Assembly (NCBI RefSeq): GCF_015832195.1
Contig: NC_052046.1
Coordinates: forward strand, 34,376,911 to 34,440,910
Length of the DNA: 64,000 nt
Direction: 5' to 3'
Origin: Motacilla alba alba
Lineage: Eukaryota; Chordata; Aves; Passeriformes; Motacillidae
The position numbers were made by a program, and so were the translations under genes. The notes beneath the pieces are model-generated. The model ran no database searches. It was not told where the DNA came from and saw nothing but the letters and a program-made list of their open reading frames with translations. Of the stretch, positions 13,242 to 25,375 are shown in pieces. Position 1 is the stretch's first letter. Each line of letters opens with the position of its first letter.

Positions 13242-13490
13242 TTCACTGACAACACAAAGCTGGGAGGAGTGGCCGATAGCCCAGAGGGCTGTGCAGCCCT
13301 TCAGGAGGACCTCAGCAGCCTGGAGAGATGGGCACAGAGGAACCTTCTGAAATTCAGCAAAGGCAAGTGCAGGGTCCTGCAGCTGGGGAAGAACAACCCC
13401 AGGCACCAGCACGGCCAGGGGGTGACCTGCTGGGAAGCAGCTCTGCAGAGAAGGAGCTGGGGGTCCTGGTGGACAGCAAGCTCTCCATGA
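13242..13490 (+). pseudogene. CR1 reverse transcriptase fragment with mutated catalytic motif
   Basis: In the frame beginning at 13242 the sequence reads FTDNTKLGGVADSPEGCAA and continues through LERWAQRNLLKFSKGKC and VLQLGKNN, the order seen downstream of the RT active site in CR1. The catalytic box that is normally FADD or YADD reads FTDN here, so the second aspartate is lost and the polymerase would be inactive even apart from other lesions. The frame later shifts: the homologous reading resumes one frame over as ELGVLVDSKLSMSQQC. Confidence 0.85.
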
Positions 13491-14150
13491 GCCAGCAGTG
13501 CCCAGTGGCCAGGGCCAATGGTATTCAGGGGTGCATTAGGAAGAAGATTTCCAGGAGGTCAAAGGAGATCCTGCCCCTCTGCTTAGCCCCCAGTAAAGCC
13601 TCACCTGGCATGCTATGTCCAGTGAAGGACTTCCCAGTTCATGAGGGACACAGAGTTCCTGCTGTGAGTCGAGGTATGAACAATGAGATGATTTAAGAGA
13701 CCAGACTATGTCTTTTATGAATGGAAAGGCTGAGGGAGCTGGGCCTGCTCAGCCTCAAGAAAAGACAACTGAGAGGGAACTTCATCAATGCCTATGAGTA
13801 TCTGAAGGGAGGGTATCAATAAGATGAAGCCAGGCTCTGCTCAGTGGTGCCCAGCAAAATGACAAGAGGCAGAAATTAATGCACAGGATGATCCACTTGA
13901 ACATAAGGAACAATATTTTTACTGTACAAGTGACAACACACAGGGTGCCCAGAGAATGTGTGGATTCTCCCTCACTGGAGATATTCCATACTTGCTTGGA
14001 TGCAATCCCATGTCAGATGCGCTGGGATGACCCTGCTTGAGCAGGGAAGTTTGACAAGACAACCCACTGTAGTCCTGTCCAACCGGATGCATTTTGTGAT
14101 CTTGTGAAATTAGGAACCACTGTTTATTCTTTCCTGTGTAATGCCAATCA

Positions 14151-14190
14151 GAAATTATATTGGATGAAATTATATTGGATGAAATTATAT
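14151..14190 (+). repeat. 15-bp tandem repeat, about 2.7 copies
   Basis: The unit GAAATTATATTGGAT is repeated exactly twice and then partially. It sits about 40 bases past the 3' end of the long CR1 copy but does not resemble CR1 tail octamers. Confidence 0.85.
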
Positions 14191-14192
14191 TT

Positions 14193-17100
14193 TATTTCTT
14201 AATAACTCTTTCACACTCAAATGTATCTTGAATGTTTTTGAAAAAATAACAGTCTATACCTTATCACATGTGGGAGGCATGGAACCACCACAGACAAGCC
14301 CAAATAGACCAACCTGCTTACTGTTCATCTGGGAACGTTCTCCAAGCACTTACCTACCTGACAGTACATATATGTTAAGCCTCGTTTAATAAAATGCAGA
14401 GTCTGAAAATTATCATCCCGTATTCTTTACCATCTTTGAAAATATACAGTGATGACATAATACAAGGAGGCCTAAAGCTTCTTTAAAAATACTAATTTAA
14501 AATTACATATTTACAGTTACAAACACAGAAGTATTAACCTAGCTCTTCTCTATAGACCTAGAGAAGATCTATCTTTTATGTGTCTTTTCTTCTCCCCACC
14601 CCCCTCCACCACTGCTATGTTAGCTGAAATACATTTACTTTCCTTTTCCTTTTCCTTCCCTTTGTTTTTCAGAGGCCTGCAAGGTTCTCTTTTTTGTGTG
14701 TCAGTTCAAGCTATAACCCTGCAGTTTATCTTGGCCATAAAATGAAACAGTAATTTATATGCTCCCTTACCCCATGCTCCTCTGAGGCATGGCCAGCTGT
14801 CTAGCCAGCAATTTAAAGAAAGAGCTGTAATGAGCACGAGTGTGCAGGGGGTATGGGGAAAGCACACACAGCACACAGCCGTGTTCTTTCTTCTTTGGCT
14901 GGTAGTGGTGATGTCTAAATGGCATTACAGTAAGCTTCCAGCATGGAGAGATTCTCTGTGCAGGCACTGCACACCTCTTTCTGTGGATTTCTCATTCCTT
15001 TCTTTCATTCCTCAGTAAAGAACATATTTATAGGATGAGACAAAGCTGTTATGTGATATGAAATGTGAGTTATGAGTGTAAAACCTTGCTTCTTCCTGCC
15101 TTTTCCCCCTTTATCAGGAGTAAGCTCTTTTTAGCAGCCCGGCAAAGTCTGATAGTGATCTTGATGTACTTGACACCAGCTTTGATTTTTGCTCGCCTGA
15201 GCCCCAATTTTTGGTGCTGTGACTATTTCTTCTATAGCCGTGCAGTATGCTTATTTAAACTTTGTGGTGTTAGTGGGAAAAAAAAAAGAAACTAAAAAAA
15301 AAAATTTGCCTGTAAGTGACTTCTGTCAAGGACCCTTTACCCTACTGTTGTGTCTGAAAGGTTGTCATATGCACATGTAAAGAAAAAAATGTCATATACA
15401 CAGAGTCTATGTGTTTTGCAGAAATCCTTCAAATAGTGTCAATACTTTCCCTGAAGTCCATTCCAAAAATAGAAATTTAGAGTCTGATCTCTATAAGTCC
15501 AGTGTGAATCCAGCAAAAAATCCCATGTCATTGCACTAGGATCTGTAGCATTTGTTTAACATTACAGTGATGCAACCTGTCTCAGGGCAACATTTCCACT
15601 TATATAGCAGAAGACTTTCTTTTCCTATAAACATTCTATAAAATCAAACCACTGAATTTTTGACTGGAAGTTTTGGATTCTTCAAAATACCAGGAGAAAA
15701 ATATGGGAAAATATGGGGAAAATACAACAAAAATATTTTTTTCTTACTGTATAAATAGGCTGTGAGTTAGGATCCAAAAAAAGATGCAAAGTTCCAGATG
15801 TCCCTCAACTCCTACAAATATTGAAAAGCTGGAGTTTAGCTATTTAGCACTGCAGGACAGAAAACTAACTTCCTAAAAAGACAGAGTCCCCAGAAATGCT
15901 GGAAGAACCTTAATTATGACAGAGGACGAGGTACAGGTAATTCTTTCCTATGTGATGTTTTCAATTATTGTTCCCACATAAAAGTGCCATGAGAAGGGAA
16001 ACTCCTCTTCAGTCACCACACTCAACCTGTTCAAATCCATGGTATACAAAGGCTTTTGGAGTATCTGAACCAAAAATAATAGACAACTAATCTAGGCTGA
16101 TCTAAGATTCATTAATCAGAGGAGTTATAAGTAGATAATGCATAAGTCTGTATATATTTTGAAGCAAAATTTAAAGTTAGATCCCATCTGGAAGGTCTTG
16201 ACTTCTGTGCTGTTTATTTTTAATAAATCTTGGCTAAGGAGTTGAATGTAATAAAGCCCTCCCTCAAGGTGTAATTTTCACTATGATTCAATAAAAATAA
16301 ACCTACAAATGCACAGTCTTTTCTTTCATGGAGCCTATGAACAGGTTTGTTTGATCATAAACCAGAGTGTCCTAGAAGGGTCAGAAATATAGGCAGGAAG
16401 TCATAAAATGAGAGTTTTGTAAAAAAGGCAAGTTAAAGTGTTTGAGGGAAAATAAGTTGAAACAGATACCCAATAGGAGGGAGGTATTTGCAAAACAGTG
16501 AAGGGAATAAAGCTCAAGAATAGGAAAGTCAAAATTAGCAAAGAACTTGTAACTAGAAAATTGGTGGCAAAAGAGATCAATACACTTTATGAAACCATAT
16601 GAAAAAACCATCATTTCTCATATACAAGAAGTGACAGTTCTCTGTATAGCAGTGGTGTGACTGAACTCAAACATCAATATTAATTTCTTGGCAACTCAGG
16701 TAAAACACAAAGTTGCTAACATGTCAGAGAAAGTTCAGAGAACTTCCATAAATGAAGGATTAAGCACATGATCAAAAACACAGGTCCAGAGCTTTCATCT
16801 ATGGAAATCAATTTCATTATTTTCACAGACTTAAAATGCAGCAGGATCAGCTAAATACTGCTATGATTAACTGCAGGATGTAGGCACCAGGGAAACCTCA
16901 TGATTATTCAAGTCAAGGACTGACTATAAGTGACCCTTCCAGCCCCTCTTCATCATCTACAGAAGGCAGCAAGTTCAGGAAGTACATGGTGGTCTGAAGC
17001 ATGGAGCTGCACAGGCTTCTTAGTCCATGAAGGTGTAACTGGGAGTCAGAAAATGGAAAGAAGCCAAAATAAATGTAGACTGAATAACAAAAAAATAACT

Positions 17101-17224
17101 TCCTTGCTCTGAAATCCAAGTCTTGGAAAAATGTACCACCATCTATTGCATCATTTAAAACAAAAGAGTACAGCACACTAAAAAATACATATTTTTGCAA
17201 TTTATATGATGGTTCTCTCTCTAT
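14193..17224. other. AT-rich spacer, no gene seen
   Basis: Unique-looking DNA with short homopolymer and CT-rich runs (for example near 14585-14605 and 14637-14660). Frames of up to 77 codons exist on both strands but show no domain. Nothing further is supported. Confidence 0.55.
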
Positions 17225-17570
17225 ATGCTGCATGTTTGTTGTCTCTAAACAGCACTTGTTGTTTAGATCCACACCTGATGCATTTGTGTGGCAGAACTGT
17301 GGATGCGCAGCTTCCTATTTGGCTGTAACAGTCTGCCGGCCTGCCTTGGATTTCCAAGGGCCAAGTAAATTCTCCCACATTTTTCCTCGGTAAAATCATT
17401 ATTCTAGGGCCCCTTTCACACTTCTGTTCACAATCTTATTGATAGAGGCCATTGCTATTAAACTGCCGATAGCTCTTTTCCAAACTGAGATGGATGGGAG
17501 AAAACAGTCAATCCCTCTCTTCTGAGGTGACCTAATAAGTGTGCCTCATTCACCAGTATAATATGGGAGA
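17225..17570. promoter_or_regulatory. Candidate conserved non-coding block
   Basis: Composition here is balanced and the sequence is complex, with scattered CpGs such as in GATGCGCAGC, GTCTGCCGGCC and CTGCCGATAG, in contrast to the CpG-poor AT-rich flanks. No open frame is convincing and no repeat family is recognised. This texture is common in vertebrate conserved non-coding elements; the call is inference. Confidence 0.3.
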
Positions 17571-20254
17571 AATTTAGTATAAAAGAACCACAGACCACAT
17601 TTTTGATTTAGGAGGATGTGCATCCTGGATAAGCCAAAAGACTATAGACTTCCACAGGCTGCTGGAAACAATCACAATAGCTCTGAAGCTAATTTATATT
17701 TTTGAATTTCATCTGAGACAATTTACTTGTACAATTTATGGAAAGATGCTTGTATGAAATGAAGAAAAATATTTCACACCGTTAAGGTTTTATTTACCTT
17801 ATATAATCACTTTATCACTTTTCACCGGAAAGCAAAAAATGACAGGACAAAGCACTCGCTAGAGCAGTGCAAGTAAAGGAGAGACAGGATTAAAAGGAAG
17901 CTTTGTGGATACAGCAGCTTTATTAACATTTCCTTCCTCCTTTAAAACTTGAACAAGCAAAGATAAGACTGAACTTCAAAACCAGACTGATTTTTTTTTC
18001 CTTTGAGTTCATCATCTACTTTTACTCTCCATATCTGTTCTTAGATCCCATAGATTTCTAAAACTTAACATTTTCCTGAGTTTCCTCAGGCTCTTTCAAT
18101 TCCGAAGAAATATTGACAAAACTGCTGGAAACACTTCTGGCTACTTTAGATGGATTCAGATGTGCCTCGAGCTTTGTTCCATCCTCACAGAATTTGACTG
18201 TCTGGTCACAATGAAGAAATAAAATAAATTAAAACTTTGAAGTGGCAGCTGCTTGCTATCTAAAAATCCAACACTATTCCAGGACAATAATATATTGTAT
18301 TTTTTTTCCTTCATGTTTTACTTGTTTTCCTCATTTTAATCTGGATGAGTAGATAAAATATGCATTTGAATTAGTTTTTTTGGGGATCACCATAACACAT
18401 TGGACAGGAAGGTGGCAGTTTTAGTAATGATAAGAGATTTAGTTTTCTTTTACTTGAGAAACACAAGCCAAAAATTAGTGTCTTCCATGGAAAGATCTTG
18501 TTCATATTTTGAAGATTTTTACACCATCAATCACATTGATGCATTGTGAGATTTTTAAATAATTACTTTTTAGAATCAGTACTCTTTATGAATACTTTTC
18601 ATGTTAAAAAATCAAGGAAAAATGAGAAAGCTTTTAGTTTTTTAGGTTTTTTTATCACTGATTTTATTGGAAGTTTACTGTCTTTGGTTTTTAATTTATT
18701 TTTTTAAATAGAAACTGATTTCTAGGGAAGATGGCAGTCAGCTATGTAATGACATGTAAAGTCTTTGAAAGGAAGCCCCTTTTATTCCCTACAAGAACAT
18801 AGTCAAAATGAGTAATTGGATGAAGAGCAGATGTCAAAACTAGAAACACCAAAGTTATGGCAGCAGGCAGAGAACAAAAGAGTTAGAGGTATTTTTAAAG
18901 CCATTAGCCACTTTTCAGATGGCCACCTGCTACGTAAGCTCCTGTCCCCTGATAATTAAGTCAATACATACAAAGACTCCTGACCAGTTTCTGAAACAAA
19001 AACCAACACAAGATGCAGAATTGCCATTAGCCATCCTGATTGAAAGCAGACTGTGGCCTTGCTCTCCTCTTCCCAACTTCCCCCTTCCTCTCCTTGGAAT
19101 TTTTAATCTTCTGCTGTGAGTTAGAACTTCTTGAATCCTCTTCAGGGCAGCTTTTATGAGCACTGAAAGACCTTCACTTGTTCCCAATACTCTGCTGCAC
19201 TTTCAGTTTTCAGTCTTCCTCCAATTCCTGTAGGTTTTGTTCAGTGGAAGCTGGGATCCTTGCATGCCAGATTTGAACTGCCAACAGGCTTGTTTTCCAC
19301 ATATAATTCTTTGGTTTAATTCTTTGATATATTTCTACGCCTATCTATGTGTGTGGATTAGAGGGCATAAACTGCTATGAAGGAGAATTTCAGACTCCCA
19401 TGCTCTTAACAGAGCACTCTCCTCTAACCAGATTTACACGACTGTTTGGTTTAAAATACTGGAAGCACACAAACACAGGAGTTGAGCCTGGCCACTCAGT
19501 TACTGCTCTGGAGGTAAACAAAAGGAAGGAAGTGAACAAATGGGGGGGAGGCAGAGACAGATTAAGTTACCAGAGACTCTGACCTCGAAGGCTCAAGAAA
19601 TAAAGTCAGAGAAATCAGAGGCACTAGTTAGCTGGAAATTCCTTTGAATTCCTCTAATCCCTCAGGTCAATTTAAAGGGAAATGGTCTGACCATTCTGCA
19701 TCTGTGAGTGATTGAAGGCAAGTAAGAAGCATTGTGTGATTTCCAGTTCAAGAAGTATATAGTACACACAGATTTTATGAAAGCAAATACAACAAATCTC
19801 AGTTGACCTAGGCTGACTAATAAACCCTGAGATGCCTCTAACATATGGAAAGCTGATGCTGGTACAGACTCCACAATATAATAAAAAAAAAAGAAAATTA
19901 AATAAAAAGAAACTCCCAACCTTCCAAGTCTCTAAAGTGAAGGAATGAAAACAGGGAAATAATTTATTGCAAGAAGTGTTTTTGGCTGAAACACTCTAGT
20001 TCACAAATCATCCTCAATATTTAGTCTGCTGTAATGTAGATGGAAAAAAAAAGCCTAAAGTCACATCCTACTGGGCCTCTCAGATTAAGCCTTCTGCTAC
20101 ATGTCTGTAAGTGGAAGCAGTCTTCCAAATCTTGTTTATGTAATGACACCATACAATAGGAGCCTGGCTACAGAGAAAAGCTTTATTGGGTCTTCTAATA
20201 AATATTCTTAATGCATAGCACTGGAAATGGTCCCATTTGGGCTTATAACGTGCA
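17571..20254. other. AT-rich spacer, no gene seen
   Basis: Unique-looking sequence with T-rich runs around 18300 and 18640-18710. ORFs are short and lack recognisable domains. Confidence 0.55.
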
Positions 20255-20530
20255 GTGATTAAGGGCTAGACCATGCCTGTAAAAGGAATAGTTTGGCCAT
20301 GGGTGTCAATTAACACAAAAATGTGCTTTCCAGAGACAGCATGTGACAGCCGTCCTCTCCAAACTCACTACCTATTTCGCTATCATTCCCCTTAAATCCC
20401 AGAGATGCCATACATGGCGGCCCCACAGTGACAATCTTCCCTTCCTACACTGCCCAGTCTGAGGAGGCTCATTTCCCGGGGCCTGGGGCTTAGGAAGTAC
20501 CCAACAGAGATTAACATTTATTGAAAAGGT
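20255..20530. promoter_or_regulatory. Candidate conserved non-coding block with YY1-like core
   Basis: A GC-balanced island in AT-rich DNA, with retained CpGs (CAGCCGTCC, TTTCGCTATC, TCCCGGGGCC) and the word ACATGGCGGCC near 20412, which contains the ATGGCGGC core of YY1 sites. There is no coding frame and no match to the repeats in this window. Regulatory function is inference from composition. Confidence 0.3.
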
Positions 20531-22261
20531 CAGAAGAAAGGCTTGCCTCTTAAATCTGTATCAACACATGGAAAATAAAACATGTAGCTGCAAACTGGTG
20601 AACACTGAAGGGAAAGGATCAGCCAGTTGGTGGAATACACATGTACGTGTATGGAATCCTTGTGAATTTTTTTTTAATACTTGAAAAATAATATTAAGCT
20701 GAGCTCACTTCACAAAAATAGTCTACTCCTCCAAGTTACCAATTTTTTGCCCCATCCCCTACAAACTTCTGAAACACCAGGTACGTCTGCAAAATTCTGC
20801 TCTTACGTGGTCAGGTCTGCCTGACCATCTCCTTATTATTTACCTATCTTCTCAGACTAAGGAAACAGATGATAATTTTCCCCAATTATATTTAGTTACA
20901 AAAGACTCTTCCTTCAAAATTTATGTATGTCACTTCACTCTGCAATAGCAATTTATGGAGCATCATCATACAAATGCATGAATTCTGTACAATGGCTGAG
21001 CCTGGATAAAGTTTGGGTGTATTGAACAGAAGAAGATACTTGAAGAAATTCACAATTAATTTACTTAACAATAAATTTCTGTGCTTTATTAAACATTAGT
21101 ATGACCCTTACAATATTTATAAATTTGAAGAAAGTAGAATTTTATATCAGAGCTGCTCTGTAGCAGGTTGCCTGGCACCTCCTCTAAGTACATAATTGTT
21201 GATTCTTTAAGACAAGTATTGAATTGCTGGGAATTCTTCTAGTTACTTGTGAGAAAAAATTCTCAATTCTTTTCCAGCAAGTTGAATGGTTTTGATGAGA
21301 CAGGACAAATAATAATACAAACAATATGAAGAGGATTTGTAACATTAATTTTAGGAGTTTTATTAGATAAACAGATGGAATTTTTTCCTGGGGTTCCAAA
21401 GGCTGCACTAGTTCTTGGCAATGATCAAAATTATCCCCTTACTCCTTCATGCTGCTGTGTTTCCTACAAATCTGCTGACATTTTTGCAAACTGTTCCAAA
21501 GAAAACAAAACAGTATGTCTGCAAAATTTTGCCTCTTTTAAAACTGGCTTCTAACTGTACGTCAGGATGGTATGCAGAAAGATACCTCTTTGAAATTATT
21601 TTGAAGCATAGAAATTCACACACAAAATGAAAAAGCAACATAGAACTCCACAAAAATAATAAGAAAAAAGTGTAAAAAAATTTGAAACCAGTCCTAAGGG
21701 CCAATAAAGGTCCACAGAGAAATATTATCTCACATACAATCAGAAAAAAACATTAAATATTTCTGTACTGCAAGGATCTTAAAATATTTAATTTTACAAA
21801 TGAAATTAACCTCTTTGCAAAACACTGAAATAAACATGTCTATTTGAAAGTTACTTAAGGTAATATGCAGATCATATCAATTACAAGAGATAGCTTATTA
21901 ACATGGAATAAAAAAAATTAAAGATACGCTTAATACAGTCATGTCTAGAAATGTGGAGAAATGTATTTTCAGGAAGTACTTTTAAAAAAGACTGAAAATA
22001 TGTGCAATTAAAAAAAGGAAGCATGAAATATGCCACTTTCTTGATTCTTCCTCTTTTTTTGTACTTGGAAACATTGAATATGGGGCCAACGTTTTGCCTA
22101 ATGAGCTCCTGCAGATTGCTGAAATCGGAAACAAAGAGTGTGGAGAGGGAGAGTGAAATAAAACAGAAGAAAGAAAACAGATCAGGTGGCTACAGAGGTG
22201 GATGTGTTTGCAAATGGAAAGTTTTTAGACAACAAGAACAATCTGAAAATGTAATAAAGGT
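20531..22261. other. AT-rich spacer, no gene seen
   Basis: Unique-looking AT-rich DNA. Plus- and minus-strand frames of 70-110 codons near 21.2-22.3 kb run through A/T-rich sequence and have no recognisable domain; the longest one ends inside the next CR1 copy. Confidence 0.55.
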
Positions 22262-22720
22262 CTATACTAAAACAGCAAGAGAGCTGGTTGATACTCAGGG
22301 GTCACTTCCTCCAGGCTCAAGAATGGTGCATCCCTAGGAAAGAAATTGAGCAAAAATGGCTGAGACCTGGGTGAAGAAGGAATTCCTGTTAAAACAGAAG
22401 ATACACAAGGTGGAAGCAGGGATGAATACTGGGACATTGTCAGAGTATGCAGAAATGCAATAAGGGAGACCAAGGCCCATCTGGAGTTAAACCTACCAGA
22501 CACCGCAAGCAGGCCTTGTTCAAATACATCAATAACAAAATGACTAGTAGAAAAAATATGGATTTAGTGAGACTACAAAGGGAATCTTTGAAAGAGAGGT
22601 TGCAGAGAAGGCAAAGATACTGAGCACCTGTGCTTCAGACTTCACTGCCAAGGCAGTGACAAGGGAACCAGAGAGAAGGTCTACAGAAAAGAAGACTTTC
22701 CCATGTGGAGAATTATAGAT
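22262..22720 (+). mobile_element. CR1 LINE fragment, linker region, no 3' end
   Basis: The segment aligns by eye with the long CR1 at 11.8-14.1 kb: GAGCTGGTTGATA, CTCCAGGCTCAAGAA and GGCCCATCTGGA all recur in the same order and spacing. It covers the end of the endonuclease/linker region and stops before the bulk of the RT. Both ends are truncated, and the missing 3' end is unusual for a CR1 insertion. The right boundary is approximate. Confidence 0.85.
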
Positions 22721-22784
22721 CAACTCTCTGACCTGCACAGGACATTCCAAAAATGACACCATAAGCCTCTGAGCATTGCCTTCT

Positions 22785-23630
22785 TGATCTCCGTCAGGCT
22801 TGGTGCCGTGGCCGCTTCCCTGGGGAGTCTGTTTCAGTGCCCAAACACCCTCTGGGTGAAAAACCTTTACCTGATACCCAACCTAAACCTGCCCTGTGTC
22901 AGTTTCATGCCTTTTCCTTGAGTTCTGTCACTGGTCACCACAGAGATCTGTATCTGCCCTTCCTGCTTTCCCTCATGAAGAAGGAAGGTTTCCCCCCAGT
23001 CTCCTCTTCTCCAGGCTGAACATACCAAGTGACCTCAGCCACTCCTCACACGGCTTCCTCTCAAGACCCATCACCATCCTCGGGGCCTCCTTTGGACACT
23101 CTCTAACAGCTCAATGTCTTTTTTGTGTTGTGGCACTCAGAACTGCCCCCAGCACTCAAGGTGAGGCTGCCCCAATCCAATGCAGAGCAGAGCAGGACAA
23201 TCCCCTCCCTTCCCTGGCTGTGATGCTGTGCCTGATGCACCCCAGGACATGGGGGCCCCCCTGGCTGCCAGGGCACTGCTGGCTCGTGTTCCAATTGTCA
23301 CTGAGCAGGACCCCCAGCGCCTTTTCTGCAGTGGTGCTCTCCAGTCTTTTGTTCCCTCGTTTATACACACAAACAGGGTTGCCCAGTCCTAGGTTCAGAG
23401 TCTGACACTTGCCTTTGTTAAACTTTGTATGTTGGTGATTGCCCTTAAACTGTCTGATTTGTTGAGATCTCTCTCCAGGGCCATTCTGTCTTTGAAGTAG
23501 CCAGCATCTCCTCCAGATTTAGTGTCATTGGCAAACTTAATTTGTATTCCTTCAAGTGCTAATCTATTATTTTATTTTATAAACCTTTAATTATGCACAG
23601 CATCAAAATCGCCGTTAAAAACATTTGTTT
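22785..23630 (-). mobile_element. CR1 LINE fragment, antisense, 3' tail missing
   Basis: Read on the minus strand this is the RT-to-C-terminal part of CR1. The frame at 23156-23368 contains LESTTAEKALGVLLSDN and TSQQCPGSQGG, matching the CR1 region after the RT active site. Further toward the element's 3' end the plus-strand wording CAGTGCCCAAACACCCTCTGGGTGAA is the complement of a standard CR1 3' segment. The last roughly 80-100 bases and the tail octamers are absent on the left, where it meets the sense CR1 piece. Frames on the plus strand here are shadows. Confidence 0.88.
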
Positions 23631-23943
23631 AGTATCAGCTTTATTCAAGTTCTGTGGAACTTTCTGTCTTTCAAAAGATATGGAAAACCAGAGGATCAGA
23701 GGTCGCCAGCTAGTTTTTTTACATCGATCTCGTTTAAAATACTTTAAAACATTTCTAATTCATTAGACTTCATGGTTTAACTGCTTAAGATCCTTCAGAA
23801 TTACTTAGAGAATGGGAGAAAATATTATCATGTCAACTTCTGCCATCAGATGAACAATAGCTGATTGTGACATAACATTTATTGAGCACTTCCTCTACTT
23901 TATTACTGACAGTCACATGCTGTGATTCTTGAGGAAACCATGT

Positions 23944-24014
23944 GCAAGGCTGAGAGTTGGACTCGATGATCCTTGTGTGTTTCTTATAACTTGGAATATT
24001 CTGTGATTTCTATG
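23944..24014 (+). mobile_element. CR1 LINE, minimal 3' end
   Basis: About 70 bases matching only the CR1 3' terminus: GAGAGTTGGACTCGATGATC followed by a tail ATTCTGTGATTTCTATG, close to two copies of the CR1 octamer. This is an extreme 5' truncation. Confidence 0.8.
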
Positions 24015-24562
24015 TGATAATGAATAATGCAGTTTTTAGGCTTCATTTTGATCCTTGCAATCTCTAAACACAAATTATTTAATTTAAAATACATTTCAGT
24101 CAATTTTTAAACAATTCTCTCTCCTACTAGCTGTGTATTTTGAATACTTTTTATAGGTTGCTGAATATTTAATGATCAACTCTAAATGATATTTCTACTT
24201 ACCTTTTATTATTTTATAGTATAAACAGTCCTGCTTCTGTGCTAATGCCAGATATGCAGTTTGGGAGCATGTACTATGATACTTTCATAGCAGGATTCAG
24301 TTACCACTCATATTTTTCTTCTTTAGGACACACAGATATTTTATTTAAAGGTGAGCGTTGGCATTTAGTCATCTTTTTTTTTTATTTGCCCAGAAGAAAT
24401 ACATAAACATTTAAACATGTACCATCTTTTAAAACTCTGCTAAGCTGATGAGTAAGATTCCATGTGTTGAATGCAACTCTTTTTAAATCAGCAAACTGTC
24501 AGTAACAACTTTAGACCTGTTTGAGAAACTTATATCCTCACAGCATTAGAACCTAAATATTA

Positions 24563-24820
24563 GTCACAGAACCTCAGAGGTCATCTAGTTACACACACAC
24601 GCACACACTTCCCACCATGGGTAAGGACACTAGACCACTAGACCAGGAAAACCAAACTTGACTAAAATCAAAACCCCATCCAACCTGGCCTTGAACACTT
24701 GTAGGGATGGGGAATCCAAAACTTTTCTGGGCAATTCCAGTGCATCACCACCCCCACACTAAAGAATTTTTTCATAGAATATAATCTAAGTCTACTGCCC
24801 TCATTCAGTTTAAATCAATC
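24563..24820 (-). mobile_element. CR1 LINE 3' fragment, antisense
   Basis: On the plus strand the words CCTGGCCTTGAACACTTGTAGG, GATGGGGAATCC and TCCAGTGCATCACCACCC are the complement of the CR1 3' region. The left edge GTCACAGAACCTCAGAGG corresponds to the element's 3' end in degraded form. A short AC run at 24592-24607 interrupts it and probably arose by expansion after insertion. Confidence 0.82.
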
Positions 24821-25275
24821 AGACTAAATTTTTCACCCCAGTAATGCAAGCTGGTTCCTTCTTTCACTATCTATATAGAAAATTCAAATGCTGCCATCTG
24901 GTTCTAGAAGGCAATTTGATGGATTGTAGCATACCTCCTGGTGTTGTTCTACTGCAGTGTGTCACAACTCTGCTCCACAGCTATTCAGTATCATCTGAAA
25001 CAAAGCAAGGAATGCTCTTTGTCGTAGATATCTGTTGGCTGTCCCCTCCTGCAAATTCAGTTGGAGTGACTGGATCATCATCTCTCCTTCCTGCCCTACA
25101 GAAGCAACAGATGAACTCTTTTTGAGATCACTTATTCAGCTGTTAAAGTAATTTCAGTTTTCTTTCTTCCTTATTTTCTGTCTTCTAGACCTAGCACGAT
25201 TGGTTACTCTTTCAACAGACATCATATAATAGAACAAAAAGTCTTTTTCCCTTATGTAACATAATAGCCTAACAT
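24821..25275. other. Spacer between CR1 fragments
   Basis: Unique-looking sequence. A 93-codon plus-strand frame at 24844-25125 has no recognisable domain and begins inside the edge of the CR1 relic. I do not consider it a gene. Confidence 0.5.
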
Positions 25276-25277
25276 AT

Positions 25278-25375
25278 CATAGAAACATTAAGATTGGAAA
25301 AGACCTCTAAGATCATTAATCCTAGATCAATTAATCTAAGATCATTTAACCTAGCAGTAACATTTTACCTTCCTA
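25278..25375 (-). mobile_element. CR1 LINE 3' tip, antisense, with internal duplication
   Basis: The plus strand reads CATAGAAACATTAAGATTGG then AAAAGACCTCTAAGATCATT, the complement of the CR1 3' terminus. The word CTAAGATCATT recurs about 40 bases later with similar flanks, suggesting a small duplication within the relic. Confidence 0.7.

Larger units (their letters stand above)
11789..14108 (+). mobile_element. CR1 LINE, 5'-truncated, about 2.3 kb
   Basis: This is the longest CR1 copy in the window. It begins inside the endonuclease domain with a frame reading NYPNICWRSNT, the conserved end of the CR1 endonuclease, then passes through the linker, reverse transcriptase and C-terminal region to a 3' end reading TTTGTGATCTTGTGA. 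CR1 elements move by target-primed reverse transcription and are usually 5'-truncated, as here. Many stops and frameshifts break ORF2, and the RT catalytic motif is altered, so it is a dead copy. Its last 370 bases align by eye with the CR1 copy at 27.5-28.0 kb, including GAAAGGCTGAGGGAGC and TATGAGTATCTGAAGG. The segment at 12083-12144 aligns with 22276-22337. Confidence 0.93.

Noticed and set aside
22896..23405. 169-codon plus-strand frame
   Set aside because: Antisense shadow of the minus-strand CR1 copy; no independent protein similarity.
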